Below, piece by piece: positions 1-8,683 of a stretch of 36,244 bases of DNA. The stretch comes from Acetatifactor sp. (GTDB lineage Bacteria > Bacillota > Clostridia > Lachnospirales > Lachnospiraceae). The stretch is taken from assembly GCA_016303085.1 (NCBI GenBank), contig JAEDMI010000001.1:1-36244 (forward strand), given 5' to 3'. The translations under genes and the position numbers were made by a program. Each line of letters begins with the position of its first letter. Position 1 is the first letter of the stretch. The notes below the pieces were generated by a model, which saw only the letters and a program-made list of their open reading frames with translations, made no database searches and was not told the DNA's origin.

Positions 1-3000
1 AAGAGCTCATCCCTCATATCGTCCCGCTCTTTCACGTTTTCAATACCGGCAATCCGTTTATAAATATCCAGCTTTTGTACCTCGTTCACAATATATGTGG
101 GAGGGATAAATGCATCCACATCCAAATCAATCTGGGTTGCAAAATCCACTGCAACTTTCACCCCTTTGAGGCTCTGTACCGCTTCGTTCAGCATTTTGCA
201 ATACATATCATAGCCCACCGCTTCCATATGGCCGTGCTGGCGCACGCCCAGCAGATTTCCGGCTCCCCGGATTTCCAAATCCCGCATGGCAATCTTAAAG
301 CCGCTTCCCAAATCGGTAAATTCTCTGATAGCTTCCAGACGCTTTTCTGCAACCTCCTTCAACATCTTATCCCTCTTGTACATCAGGAAAGCATAAGCTG
401 TACGGTTGGAACGGCCCACTCGCCCTCTCAGCTGATAGAGCTGGGACAATCCCATATTGTCGGAGTCATGAATAATCATGGTATTTACATTGGAAATGTC
501 AAGCCCCGTTTCGATGATGGTGGTAGATACCAGCACATCGATTTCCCCGTTGATGAAGTCATACATAATCTTTTCCAGCTCATGCTCCTTCATCTGACCA
601 TGGGCAAAAGCAACCGTGGCTTCCGGCACAAGGTTTGCAATCTGTGTTGCAATATCGGCAATATTATTTACCCGGTTATAGACATAGTACACCTGACCTC
701 CCCGGGAAAGTTCACGTGAAATAGCCTCCCGCACAAGTTCCTCATTGTACTCGCAGACAAAGGTCTGGATGGGCAGACGATCCTCCGGCGCCTCCTCCAG
801 AATACTCATATCCCGAATTCCGATGAGGCTCATGTGAAGGGTTCTGGGGATAGGTGTCGCCGTTAAGGTCAGTACATCCACATTTTCTTTCAGCTTTTTG
901 ATTTTCTCCTTATGAGCCACTCCAAAGCGCTGCTCCTCATCGATAATCAACAACCCCAGGTCCTTAAATTTAACATCTTCGGACAGTACCCTGTGGGTGC
1001 CGATGACAATGTCCGTCATGCCCTTCTGCAAATCCGCGATTGTCTTTTTTATCTCCCCCGGCGTGCGGAAACGGCTCATCAGTTCCACCCGGATGGGGAA
1101 ATCCTTCATTCTCTGAACGAAAGTGTTATAATGCTGCTGCGCCAAAATGGTAGTGGGAACCAGATACACCACCTGTTTTCCTTCCTGGACAGCCTTAAAC
1201 GCGGCACGGATGGCAATCTCTGTCTTCCCGTAACCCACATCCCCGCAAATCAGGCGGTCCATAATCTTCCCGCTCTCCATATCCGCCTTGGTATCTGCGA
1301 TGGCGTTCAGCTGGTCCTCCGTCTCCTCAAAGGGAAACATTTCCTCAAACTCCTTCTGCCATACGGTATCCTTTCCGAAACGGTATCCTTCGCCCGCCTG
1401 TCTGGCCGCGTAAAGCTCCACAAGATCCTTCGCAACTTCATTAACGGCTCCCCGAACCTTCGTCTTGGTCTTCTCCCACTCCTTGGAGCCCAGCTTGTTC
1501 AGCTTCGGCTTTTTCGCATCTGCGGAAGCATACTTTTGAATCACATCAAGCCCGGTGGCAAGCACATACAGATTGCCTCCGTCTCTGTATTCGACTTTGA
1601 TGTAGTCCTTGACCACACCCTCCATCTCCACCTTCTCGATACCCCGGTAGATGCCCAGACCATGGCTCTCGTGAACTACATAATCCCCTACCTTCAGTTC
1701 GTTAAAATCCTTAATTTTCTGACCCTGATAGAGTTTCTTTGCCTTCTTCTTTTTCTTCTCCGCACCGAAAATATCCGTCTCGGACAATACCACAAACTTT
1801 AACAGCGGATACTCGAACCCCCTATTTACATGACCGTAATAGGTCAAAACCTCCCCCGGCTGCACCTCTCTGTAAGGGTCCTCCGTATACACCGCTGTCA
1901 GTTCCTGATCCCGCAAATCCTCTGCAAGCCGCTTAGCCCTGGTACGTGAGCCTGAGAGCAGCAACACCCTGGAACCGCTTTTCTTAAACTGCTTTAAATC
2001 TTTTACCAGAGCTTCAAAACTGTTGTTATAGGGAGCAACGCTCCTGGCTGCAACATCAATCTTCCTCTCCGGTTTGAAATAGCCGCCCCTGCCATCCATT
2101 GTGGAAACCGTAACCACACTTCCACCCAAAAGTTTTGCGGCAACCTCCTCACCGCTGTAGAGTATGTTCATCTGTCCCGGCAGAATATATCCCTTCTCCG
2201 CCCTCTGTGTCATGCTTTCACGGAATTCCAGCTCTACGGCATCCGCCTGCTCTTTGATTCTGGCCGGCTCCTCCAGAAAAAACACCGGCTTCCCTTCCAT
2301 GCCGTTCTTTACCGACACATATGTCAGAAGTTCCGGCAGAGTCACCGTATCCTCATAAAAATAGCGGATATATCCCTCCAGGTTCACTTTGCTTTTCAAT
2401 TCCAGCAGCTGTTCCTTTAGTTCCTTGATCTGTGTTGAAATTCTATGAGCTTCCTCCGTCTTAAAGCTGTCCCGAAACAGCTTTTCCTGCTTTGCTGCCT
2501 CTTCCTCAATTTTTTTCAGACCTGCTTTGATTCGTTGAGCCTCCAAAACAAACTCTGTGGCAGGAAACACGGAAATACTCTCCAGCTTTTCAATAGAACG
2601 CTGACTTAAAATATCAAAGCTGCGGACTGATTCCACCTCATCTCCCCATAATTCAATGCGGTAGGGATTTTCCTCTGTCAAATCAAAGATATCTATTATC
2701 CCGCCGCGGATAGAAAACTGACCGGGATTTTCTACCTGATAACTTTTTTCATATCCAAAGGACACCAGCCTTTCGGCAAGCTTCTTTTCATCTATGGTTC
2801 CTCCCTTTTCCACGTCGATGACATCCTTCTCCCTGTCCCAAAGTGCAAGAGGTGTCATAAGTGCCGCATAGGTGGTAACAATGGTGACGGGTTTACGCTC
2901 CATCAGCCGACGCATGGTTCTGACTCGTTCCTTCACCAGCTGATTGCCGTGTATATCTGCCTGAAAGAATATCAAATCCTTTGCGGGATATAACATGACA

Positions 3001-3224
3001 TTTCTGTCATAAAACTTGTATTCCTCAAAGATTTCCCGGGCTTTTAAGTCACTGTAAGTAACGATGACTTTCATCTTTATGCCATCGCCGAGTCCGTATA
3101 TCATATGCAGTTTTTGCGAGTCCACACATCCCGTCAGTGCTATGGGACCTTTCCCTTTTCGCAACGTCTCCCTCAGGCTGTCGTATTCCGCCAGCTCCCG
3201 AAGGGGTGAAAGCAATGCCTGCAT
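1..3224 (-). CDS. mfd: Transcription-repair coupling factor Mfd (3' end outside window)
   Basis: Mfd is an ATP-driven DNA translocase that removes stalled RNA polymerase from DNA lesions and recruits UvrA to them. About 1074 codons are present and the frame is open to the left edge; the family is usually about 1150-1180 residues, so only the C-terminus is missing. The N-terminal UvrB-like part is followed by the helicase core, with Walker A GDVGYGKT near residues 661-668 and the DEEQRFGV motif II near residue 760. The frame begins with ATG ACG ATG. The first ATG (3230) lies only 2 bases after GGAGG, whereas the second (3224) has 8 bases of spacing and is preferred. It follows pth by 24 bases and is the last visible gene of the glgC-glgD-spoVG-pth-mfd run. 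The pth-mfd pairing is common in Firmicutes. Confidence 0.96.
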   Translation of the reverse strand, partial: MQALLSPLRELAEYDSLRETLRKGKGPIALTGCVDSQKLHMIYGLGDGIKMKVIVTYSDLKAREIFEEYKFYDRNVMLYPAKDLIFFQADIHGNQLVKERVRTMRRLMERKPVTIVTTYAALMTPLALWDREKDVIDVEKGGTIDEKKLAERLVSFGYEKSYQVENPGQFSIRGGIIDIFDLTEENPYRIELWGDEVESVRSFDILSQRSIEKLESISVFPATEFVLEAQRIKAGLKKIEEEAAKQEKLFRDSFKTEEAHRISTQIKELKEQLLELKSKVNLEGYIRYFYEDTVTLPELLTYVSVKNGMEGKPVFFLEEPARIKEQADAVELEFRESMTQRAEKGYILPGQMNILYSGEEVAAKLLGGSVVTVSTMDGRGGYFKPERKIDVAARSVAPYNNSFEALVKDLKQFKKSGSRVLLLSGSRTRAKRLAEDLRDQELTAVYTEDPYREVQPGEVLTYYGHVNRGFEYPLLKFVVLSETDIFGAEKKKKKAKKLYQGQKIKDFNELKVGDYVVHESHGLGIYRGIEKVEMEGVVKDYIKVEYRDGGNLYVLATGLDVIQKYASADAKKPKLNKLGSKEWEKTKTKVRGAVNEVAKDLVELYAARQAGEGYRFGKDTVWQKEFEEMFPFEETEDQLNAIADTKADMESGKIMDRLICGDVGYGKTEIAIRAAFKAVQEGKQVVYLVPTTILAQQHYNTFVQRMKDFPIRVELMSRFRTPGEIKKTIADLQKGMTDIVIGTHRVLSEDVKFKDLGLLIIDEEQRFGVAHKEKIKKLKENVDVLTLTATPIPRTLHMSLIGIRDMSILEEAPEDRLPIQTFVCEYNEELVREAISRELSRGGQVYYVYNRVNNIADIATQIANLVPEATVAFAHGQMKEHELEKIMYDFINGEIDVLVSTTIIETGLDISNVNTMIIHDSDNMGLSQLYQLRGRVGRSNRTAYAFLMYKRDKMLKEVAEKRLEAIREFTDLGSGFKIAMRDLEIRGAGNLLGVRQHGHMEAVGYDMYCKMLNEAVQSLKGVKVAVDFATQIDLDVDAFIPPTYIVNEVQKLDIYKRIAGIENVKERDDMRDEL

Positions 3225-3248
3225 CGTCATTTCCTCCCGGTTATACCG

Positions 3249-3842
3249 CTATACTGTCCCCTGTTGTTCCTTTTTCTTTGTACCGTTAAACTGATTCATG
3301 GCCGCATCGGCATCCTGTGTTATGATTGTTCGGATTGCATCTGCAACCTGTCCGGCCGCCTCGTCCATCATTTTCCGTTCCGGGGCAGAAAACCGTCCCA
3401 GTACATAATCTGCCAGGTCCCAGTTTTTGGGTTTTTCTCCCACTCCTACCTTGATTCGAATAAAGGAATCATGTCCAAGATGTGCAATGATATTCTTAAG
3501 ACCGTTATGTCCGCCGGCACTGCCCTTCTTGCGGATGCGCAACTGTCCCACATTAAGGCTGATATCATCTGAAATGACTATCAGTTCAGAAGTTTCATCT
3601 GCCTTATAATAGTCAAGTAATTCCCTGACACACTCTCCGCTGAGATTCATAAAGGTGAGGGGCTTCGCCAGAATACACTTCTGCCCTGCCACAATTCCCT
3701 TTCCGATCACAGCCCTGTGTTTCTTTTCCAGGACAGAAATATTCTCCTGTTCTGCCAGTTTATCTATGACATCAAAACCAATATTATGCCTTGTGTTCAC
3801 GTATTCTTTTCCAAAGTTACCTAAACCCACAATAATATACAT
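3249..3842 (-). CDS. pth: Peptidyl-tRNA hydrolase
   Basis: Pth cleaves the ester bond of peptidyl-tRNAs that drop off ribosomes, recycling tRNA in the cytoplasm. The 197-residue product has the family length and the signature GLGNFGKEY..TRHNIGF at residues 6-23, with His19 as the catalytic histidine and Asn9 as a substrate-binding residue. The later motif GSAGGHNGLKN is also intact. The frame is open further upstream to 3923, but those extra 27 codons do not resemble the family and MYIIVGLGN is the normal N-terminus. A GGAG lies 11 bases before the chosen ATG. It sits between spoVG and mfd on the same strand. Confidence 0.96.
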   Translation of the reverse strand: MYIIVGLGNFGKEYVNTRHNIGFDVIDKLAEQENISVLEKKHRAVIGKGIVAGQKCILAKPLTFMNLSGECVRELLDYYKADETSELIVISDDISLNVGQLRIRKKGSAGGHNGLKNIIAHLGHDSFIRIKVGVGEKPKNWDLADYVLGRFSAPERKMMDEAAGQVADAIRTIITQDADAAMNQFNGTKKKEQQGTV

Positions 3843-3925
3843 ATCTTTTTCGTCTCCAAATCTCCGCCTTCCGTATTGTATTTTAAAGGCAGGGCCGATT
3901 CTTGTAAAGAGAAATTCACGCAAAG

Positions 3926-3955
3926 AACTGCCGCAGCATCTCTACCACGGCAGTT
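3926..3955 (-). terminator. Possible weak terminator or hairpin after spoVG
   Basis: An 8-bp perfect inverted repeat (AACTGCCG / CGGCAGTT, 14-base loop) lies 35 bases after the spoVG stop in the 148-base gap before pth. On the minus strand it is followed by CTTTG rather than a long T run, so it would terminate poorly. It may attenuate read-through into pth-mfd. I saw no clear separate promoter for pth. Confidence 0.35.
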
Positions 3956-3989
3956 CCAAATCCATTTTGTCCCGTATGGTTTCCCATAA

Positions 3990-4262
3990 TTAGTCTGCGT
4001 CCGGCTCCGGCAAGGCTTTTTCGTAGCTCTCCAGAATAATCCTCTGAATATGATCTCTTGTAGCCGAATTGATGGGATGCGCTATATCTCTGTACTCTCC
4101 GTCCGCAGCCTTCTTGCTGGGCATTGCGATAAACAGGCCTTTGTCCCCCTCAATGACCTTGATATCATGTACTACAAATTCATTGTCCAGAGTAATAGAC
4201 ACAATCGCCTTCATCTTGCCTTCCTTAGCAATTTTACGCACTCTTACATCAGTAATCTGCAT
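3990..4262 (-). CDS. spoVG: Septation / RNA-binding regulator SpoVG
   Basis: SpoVG is a small nucleic-acid-binding regulator, first described in Bacillus sporulation and septation and since seen as an RNA- or DNA-binding global regulator in other Firmicutes. The 90-residue product begins MQITDVRVRKI and contains the conserved stretches KAIVSITLDNEFVVHDIKVI and FIAMPSKK, followed by DIAHPI, covering the full family length. Two in-frame ATGs are 6 bases apart. The AAGGGGG ribosome site is 2 bases from the first (4268) and 8 bases from the second, so the second is chosen; it also matches the usual N-terminus. The gene follows glgD by 30 bases on the same strand. Confidence 0.96.
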   Translation of the reverse strand: MQITDVRVRKIAKEGKMKAIVSITLDNEFVVHDIKVIEGDKGLFIAMPSKKAADGEYRDIAHPINSATRDHIQRIILESYEKALPEPDAD

Positions 4263-4292
4263 TTGCATAACCCCCTTAGTTCATACACCCTA

Positions 4293-5414
4293 TTACAACG
4301 TATAGCGTTCGTTCTTCTCCACGACTATCTTAATTTTACCTTCTTCACCTACATAGCGTGAGTTTGCACGAATGGTATCACGGCTCTCCACAATACAGTT
4401 CTCTATATAGGTGTTGTCCCCAATGTAGACATCATTCAAAATGATTGAATTCTTGATGACACAATTATTTCCGATATAGCTCTTCTTGAAAATAACGGAA
4501 TTTTCTACTACTCCGTTCACGATACAGCCGCTGGAAATCAGACTGTTCCTCACACTGGAGCCCACATTATACTTTGCGGGCGGCAGGTCATCCACCTTGG
4601 AATATATGTCGGGATACTGTTTGAAGAAATAATTTCTTACCTCCGGCTTCAGAAAATCCATGTTGGTCTTGAAATAATCCTCCACGGAAGCAATATTTCT
4701 CCAGTACTCCTTAATCTTATAGCCATAGATTCTCTTCAAATCCTTATAACGAATCAGGATATCCCTGACAAAATCATACCTGTCCTCCTCCGCACACTTC
4801 TCAATCATCTCGATGAGCTGACGGCGGCGGACTACATAGATACCGCAGGATATGGTATTTGTCTTGGCCTGCAAAGGTTTTTCCTCAAATTCCTCGATGC
4901 GGGATTCCTCATTCATCCGAACGGTACCAAAGCGTTCCACATTGGTTCCCGGTTCCATGTCACGGCACACAACTGTGATATCTGCCTTTTTGTCGATATG
5001 ATATTCCAGCACCTTGTTGAAATCCAGTTTATATACACCGTCTCCGGAGGCAATGACCACATAAGGCTCATGACTGTTCTTTAAGAAGGTCAGGTTCTGA
5101 TAAATGGCATCTGCTGTACCTCTGTACCAGTTGCTGTTATCTGCTGTCACGGTAGGTGTCAGAACAAACAGCCCTCCCTGCTTGCGTCCGAAATCCCACC
5201 ACTTGGAAGAGCTGAGATGTTCATTCAGGCTTCTGGCATTGTACTGAGTCAGCACAGCCACCTTCTGAATATGGGAGTTGGACATGTTACTCAATGTAAA
5301 ATCGATGCTGCGGTAGCTACCCGCAACAGGCATAGCGCAGATGGCTCTCTTTTGTGACAGCTCCTGCATCCTGTGATTGTTACCGCCCGCTAAAACTATT
5401 CCGATTGCTCTCAC
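4293..5414 (-). CDS. glgD: ADP-glucose pyrophosphorylase regulatory subunit GlgD
   Basis: GlgD is the non-catalytic partner of GlgC in the Firmicutes glucose-1-phosphate adenylyltransferase, the committing step of glycogen synthesis. The 373-residue protein has a nucleotidyltransferase-like N-terminal half and a left-handed beta-helix C-terminal half with hexapeptide-type repeats (SSGCIVNGVV, NNCVIKNSII). The catalytic signature is degraded: residues 8-17 read LAGGNNHRMQ instead of LAGGxGxRL, and residues 23-32 read RAICAMPVAG in place of RAKPAVPFGG. GDGVYKLDF (124-132) replaces GDHIYKMDY. The start is GTG, with AGGTGA 6 bases upstream lying inside the end of glgC. Only 2 bases separate the genes, so translation is probably coupled. 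No glycogen synthase gene is in the window. Confidence 0.95.
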   Translation of the reverse strand: MRAIGIVLAGGNNHRMQELSQKRAICAMPVAGSYRSIDFTLSNMSNSHIQKVAVLTQYNARSLNEHLSSSKWWDFGRKQGGLFVLTPTVTADNSNWYRGTADAIYQNLTFLKNSHEPYVVIASGDGVYKLDFNKVLEYHIDKKADITVVCRDMEPGTNVERFGTVRMNEESRIEEFEEKPLQAKTNTISCGIYVVRRRQLIEMIEKCAEEDRYDFVRDILIRYKDLKRIYGYKIKEYWRNIASVEDYFKTNMDFLKPEVRNYFFKQYPDIYSKVDDLPPAKYNVGSSVRNSLISSGCIVNGVVENSVIFKKSYIGNNCVIKNSIILNDVYIGDNTYIENCIVESRDTIRANSRYVGEEGKIKIVVEKNERYTL

Positions 5415-5416
5415 TG

Positions 5417-6685
5417 TTATTCACCTGCCTTAATCAATGTTTTGCCGCTTGCAAGATGGGAATTCTCATAGTCAGCAGCCGATGTTTCGCCGAAGATTAC
5501 CGAGTTCTTTCCCACAGATATGCCATCGGGAATTACACTCTTCTCGCCTATGGTCACAAGGCCATGGTTGTAGATATGAGGTGCGGTTTCGTTCTGCGCC
5601 TCCTCTCCCACTCCCAGCTTGACATTATTGCCTATCCTTGCTTCTTCAGCCACAATGGCCTTATTAATTTCGCAGCCGTCGCCAATCTGTGTATTATTCA
5701 TGATAATGGAATCGCGGATTACGGTTCCCTTTCCGATTGTGACACCACAGCCGATAACAGAATTGTATACCTTTCCGTAGATATCTGAGCCCTCTCCGAT
5801 AATACAGCGCTCCGCAACACTGTCCGCAGACAGGTACTGAGGAGGTTGAATTTCGCTTCTGGTATAAATCTTCCAGTACTCCTCATACAAATTGAACTCA
5901 GGAACAATATCAATCAGTTCCATGTTAGCTTCCCAATATGAGCTGAGAGTTCCCACATCCTTCCAGTAACCTGTAAACTCATAAGCATACAGAGGAGCTC
6001 CCTTCTCATGACAGTAGGGAATCACATGTTTTCCAAAGTCCAGTGCCGGCTGGTCAGCCATGGCAATCAACGCTTCCTTTAAGGTCTTCCAGTTAAATAT
6101 GTAGATACCCATACTTGCAAGATTGCTTCTGGGATGCTCAGGTTTTTCTTCAAACTCAGTGATGCGCCTGTTTTCATCAGTTATCATAATGCCGAAACGG
6201 CTGGCTTCCTCAATGGGAACGGGCATAACAGCGATAGTGACTTCCGCGTTGTTCGCCTTGTGAAAATCCAACATCACCTCATAGTCCATCTTATAAATAT
6301 GATCGCCGGAAAGAATCAGAACATAATCCGGATTGAAACTCTCCATATATTCCAGATTCTGATAAATGGCATTTGCCGTACCCGTATACCATTCACTGTT
6401 GGTACTCTTCTCGTAGGGCGGAAGAACCGTAACACCTCCGATATTTCGGTCCAAGTCCCACGGAATACCTATTCCGATATGTGTATTCAACCGCAGCGGC
6501 TGATATTGTGTCAAAACGCCTACCGTATCCACTCCCGAGTTGATACAGTTGGATAGAGGAAAATCAATAATGCGGTATTTCCCTCCGAATGCGACTGCAG
6601 GCTTCGCTACCTTGGAAGTCAGCACCCCAAGTCGGCTGCCCTGCCCACCTGCCAATAGCATGGCAATCATTTCCTTTTTTATCAT
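5417..6685 (-). CDS. glgC: Glucose-1-phosphate adenylyltransferase, catalytic subunit GlgC
   Basis: GlgC makes ADP-glucose from glucose 1-phosphate and ATP for glycogen synthesis. The 422-residue product has the family length. LAGGQGSRLG lies at residues 11-20, the Lys-containing KVAKPAVAFGGKYR at 25-38, and GDHIYKMDY at 127-135. The C-terminus is a beta-helix of hexapeptide repeats. Unlike GlgD, all nucleotide-binding motifs are intact. The frame is open to 6814, but MIKKEMIAMLLAGG is the natural start and has AGAGGTGAT just upstream. A TTCACT-17-TATAAT promoter precedes it, making it the first gene of the glgC-glgD pair, and murC is divergent. Confidence 0.97.
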   Translation of the reverse strand: MIKKEMIAMLLAGGQGSRLGVLTSKVAKPAVAFGGKYRIIDFPLSNCINSGVDTVGVLTQYQPLRLNTHIGIGIPWDLDRNIGGVTVLPPYEKSTNSEWYTGTANAIYQNLEYMESFNPDYVLILSGDHIYKMDYEVMLDFHKANNAEVTIAVMPVPIEEASRFGIMITDENRRITEFEEKPEHPRSNLASMGIYIFNWKTLKEALIAMADQPALDFGKHVIPYCHEKGAPLYAYEFTGYWKDVGTLSSYWEANMELIDIVPEFNLYEEYWKIYTRSEIQPPQYLSADSVAERCIIGEGSDIYGKVYNSVIGCGVTIGKGTVIRDSIIMNNTQIGDGCEINKAIVAEEARIGNNVKLGVGEEAQNETAPHIYNHGLVTIGEKSVIPDGISVGKNSVIFGETSAADYENSHLASGKTLIKAGE

Positions 6686-6730
6686 GTCATCACCTCTGTC
6701 TAGCCTTTTACCGTTTTTATCGGCAACATT

Positions 6731-6759
6731 ATTATAACATATCCAAATTTGAAAGTGAA
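6731..6759 (-). promoter_or_regulatory. Promoter of glgC-glgD
   Basis: On the minus strand TTCACT (6754-6759) is followed by a 17-base spacer and a perfect TATAAT (6731-6736). Transcription would start near 6724, about 38 bases before the glgC ATG. It is a sigma-A-type promoter by sequence only. Confidence 0.75.
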
Positions 6760-6945
6760 TATTTACCGCAAAAGAATTTGACGTTTTTACTTTTTTTCTA
6801 TCGAAATTTAACATATTTTTTGAATTGTGCGAAAATTATTTGTCTGTTTTTTCCAATTTGCCTCCTATGCAATTCCCCTTCCACCGTCATTTTCAACATT
6901 TTACCCGTTTTCAGGTCGCCCTCCCGGCAAAATGTCATTTTATAT

Positions 6946-6974
6946 TTGTTTTTTATGTCCATAATGCTTATAAT
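6946..6974 (+). promoter_or_regulatory. Promoter of murC
   Basis: TTGTTT (6946-6951), a 17-base spacer and a perfect TATAAT (6969-6974) precede murC, with a start near 6981 and a leader of about 25 bases. The 186 bases between this and the divergent glgC promoter hold AT-rich sequence in which I see no convincing gene or RNA. Confidence 0.7.
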
Positions 6975-7005
6975 AGAGTGTAACAAATATAAGGAAGTGT
7001 AACCC

Positions 7006-8388
7006 ATGTACAAAATTGATTTCAGCAATCCTTCCCATATCTACTTTGTAGGCATCGGCGGCATCAGCATGAGCGGTCTGGCTGAAATTCTCCATCAGGC
7101 AGGCTTTACCGTATCCGGATCCGATTGGAAATCCTCCTCCATCACACAGGCATTGGAGGAAAAAGGTATTGAAGTGCAATACGGCGAAAATGCTTCGCAC
7201 ATAACCTCCGATATCGACTGCGCCGTACTGACCAGCGCTGTGAAGGAAAGCAACCTTGAATTTCGTGCTATCCGGGATATGGGAATCCCATATCTGACCA
7301 GAGCACAGCTTCTCGGACAGCTGATGAAGAATTACAAGACTTCCATCGCAATCAGCGGTACCCACGGAAAAACTACCACTACATCCATGATTAGTGAAAT
7401 CCTTCTCAAGGCTGACACCGACCCCACTCTGTCCATCGGCGGTATTCTAAAAACCATCGGTGGCAATATTCGCGTTGGCTCAGACCGGTACTTTGTCACG
7501 GAAGCCTGCGAATATACCAACAGCTTTTTAAGCTTTTTCCCCACAGTGGGATTAATTCTTAATATAGAAGAAGACCACCTTGACTTTTTCAAAGATTTGG
7601 CTGATATCCGTCACTCCTTCCGCAAATTTGCCGAACTGCTTCCGGCTGAGGGCTGTCTCATCATAAATGCGGATATCCCTGATTATGAGGAGATTACCGA
7701 AGGCCTGTCCTGCAAAATAGTGACTTATTCTTCCTCCGACCGAAATGCAGATTATTATCCCACAGATATCGCTTACGACAGCTTTGGTCATCCCTCCTTC
7801 CTGCTTCATCATCCGGGAAACGGAACGGACTCTTTCTCACTGAAGGTTCCCGGCCTCCACAATGTGGGAAATGCCATTGCCGCAATCGCTCTGGCGGATT
7901 ATCTTTCCATTGACAGATCCGTGACGGCAGATGCCCTGAACGGTTACACCGGGACAGACAGACGTTTCGAGTACAAGGGATGTGTGGGAGGAGTCACTGT
8001 AATAGATGATTATGCACATCACCCGACAGAAATTACTGCGACCTTGTCTGCAGCCCAAAATTATCCTCACAGGACTTTATGGTGTGTCTTCCAGCCTCAT
8101 ACTTATTCCAGGACCAAGGAATTTATGAAGGATTTTGCAAAGGCTCTCTGTCTGGCAGATAAAGTGGTTCTGGCAGATATCTATGCCGCCAGGGAGACAG
8201 ACAATCTCGGTATCAGTTCCGAGAATCTGCAGGCAGAAATAAAAGCTCTGGGGCATGAATGCTTTTACTTCCCTTCTTTTGACGAGATAGAAAATTTTTT
8301 ATTGGAAAATTGCATAAAAGGTGATTTGTTGATAACTATGGGGGCAGGCGATGTCCTGAAAATCGGAGAAAACCTCCTCGGATTGTAA
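7006..8388 (+). CDS. murC: UDP-N-acetylmuramate--L-alanine ligase
   Basis: MurC ligates L-alanine to UDP-MurNAc, the first amino acid addition in peptidoglycan precursor synthesis, using ATP in the cytoplasm. The 460-residue product has the UDP-binding glycine-rich loop FVGIGGISMSG at residues 14-24, the ATP-binding loop SGTHGKTTTT at 117-126 and the DDYAHHPTE motif in the C-terminal half. Length and domain order (Mur ligase N, middle, C) are normal. AAGGAAG lies 9 bases before the ATG. It stands alone on the plus strand, divergent from glgC, and is followed by the DnaA-box region. I see no clear terminator after its stop. Confidence 0.98.
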   Translation: MYKIDFSNPSHIYFVGIGGISMSGLAEILHQAGFTVSGSDWKSSSITQALEEKGIEVQYGENASHITSDIDCAVLTSAVKESNLEFRAIRDMGIPYLTRAQLLGQLMKNYKTSIAISGTHGKTTTTSMISEILLKADTDPTLSIGGILKTIGGNIRVGSDRYFVTEACEYTNSFLSFFPTVGLILNIEEDHLDFFKDLADIRHSFRKFAELLPAEGCLIINADIPDYEEITEGLSCKIVTYSSSDRNADYYPTDIAYDSFGHPSFLLHHPGNGTDSFSLKVPGLHNVGNAIAAIALADYLSIDRSVTADALNGYTGTDRRFEYKGCVGGVTVIDDYAHHPTEITATLSAAQNYPHRTLWCVFQPHTYSRTKEFMKDFAKALCLADKVVLADIYAARETDNLGISSENLQAEIKALGHECFYFPSFDEIENFLLENCIKGDLLITMGAGDVLKIGENLLGL

Positions 8389-8558
8389 TTTTCCACATTA
8401 TCCACAGTTCGGTGACACGCAGATTTGTCTTCGGGCTGTGGATATTTTCTTCCATAAATGTGGATAATCTTTTTCGGTGAAACGGTCCCACAATCCTTTG
8501 TATCCGTTATTTTGTTTTCTCCCTCGCAAAGTTATCCACATTGTCCACACTATCCACA
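8389..8558. promoter_or_regulatory. Cluster of seven DnaA-box-like 9-mers upstream of dnaD/dnaC
   Basis: Against the consensus TTATCCACA, three perfect boxes are visible at 8398-8406 (+), 8459-8467 (-) and 8532-8540 (+). Four more with one mismatch lie at 8389-8397 (TTTTCCACA, +), 8437-8445 (-), 8541-8549 (TTGTCCACA, +) and 8550-8558 (CTATCCACA, +). The last three plus-strand boxes are contiguous, head to tail with no spacer, as are the first two. The cluster fills the gap between murC and the helicase-loader operon and ends about 40 bases before that operon's promoter. DnaA-box clusters outside oriC are known in Bacillus. Here the likely role is DnaA control of the operon, or DnaA titration. 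The motif is read directly from the sequence; the role is inferred. Confidence 0.85.
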
Positions 8559-8597
8559 TTTTGCCAAAAAGCCCGCAACGATAAGGGTTTCGGGAAA

Positions 8598-8633
8598 TTG
8601 ACTATTTCCTTTTTTAAGACCTTATGCTATACT
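8598..8633 (+). promoter_or_regulatory. Probable promoter of the dnaD-dnaC-prs operon
   Basis: TTGACT (8598-8603) lies upstream of two overlapping -10 candidates: TATGCT (8623-8628, spacing 19) and TATACT (8628-8633), the latter with an extended -10 TGC directly before it. Transcription would start near 8635-8640. Either arrangement places the DnaA-box cluster just upstream of the -35 region. Confidence 0.5.
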
Positions 8634-8683
8634 TGGTCTACTGCGTGGGGTTCCGCGCAATTTCAAAGAGGGAAGTGTTATTC

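Noticed and set aside
6798..7028. Minus-strand frame of 76 codons between glgC and murC
   Set aside because: It overlaps the murC start and promoter, has no ribosome site at its ATG, and its sequence is low-complexity and basic with no protein-like pattern.
8389..8620. Chromosomal replication origin
   Set aside because: DnaA boxes are present but dnaA, dnaN and rpmH are absent, and there is no clear AT-rich unwinding element. A regulatory or titration cluster is more likely.
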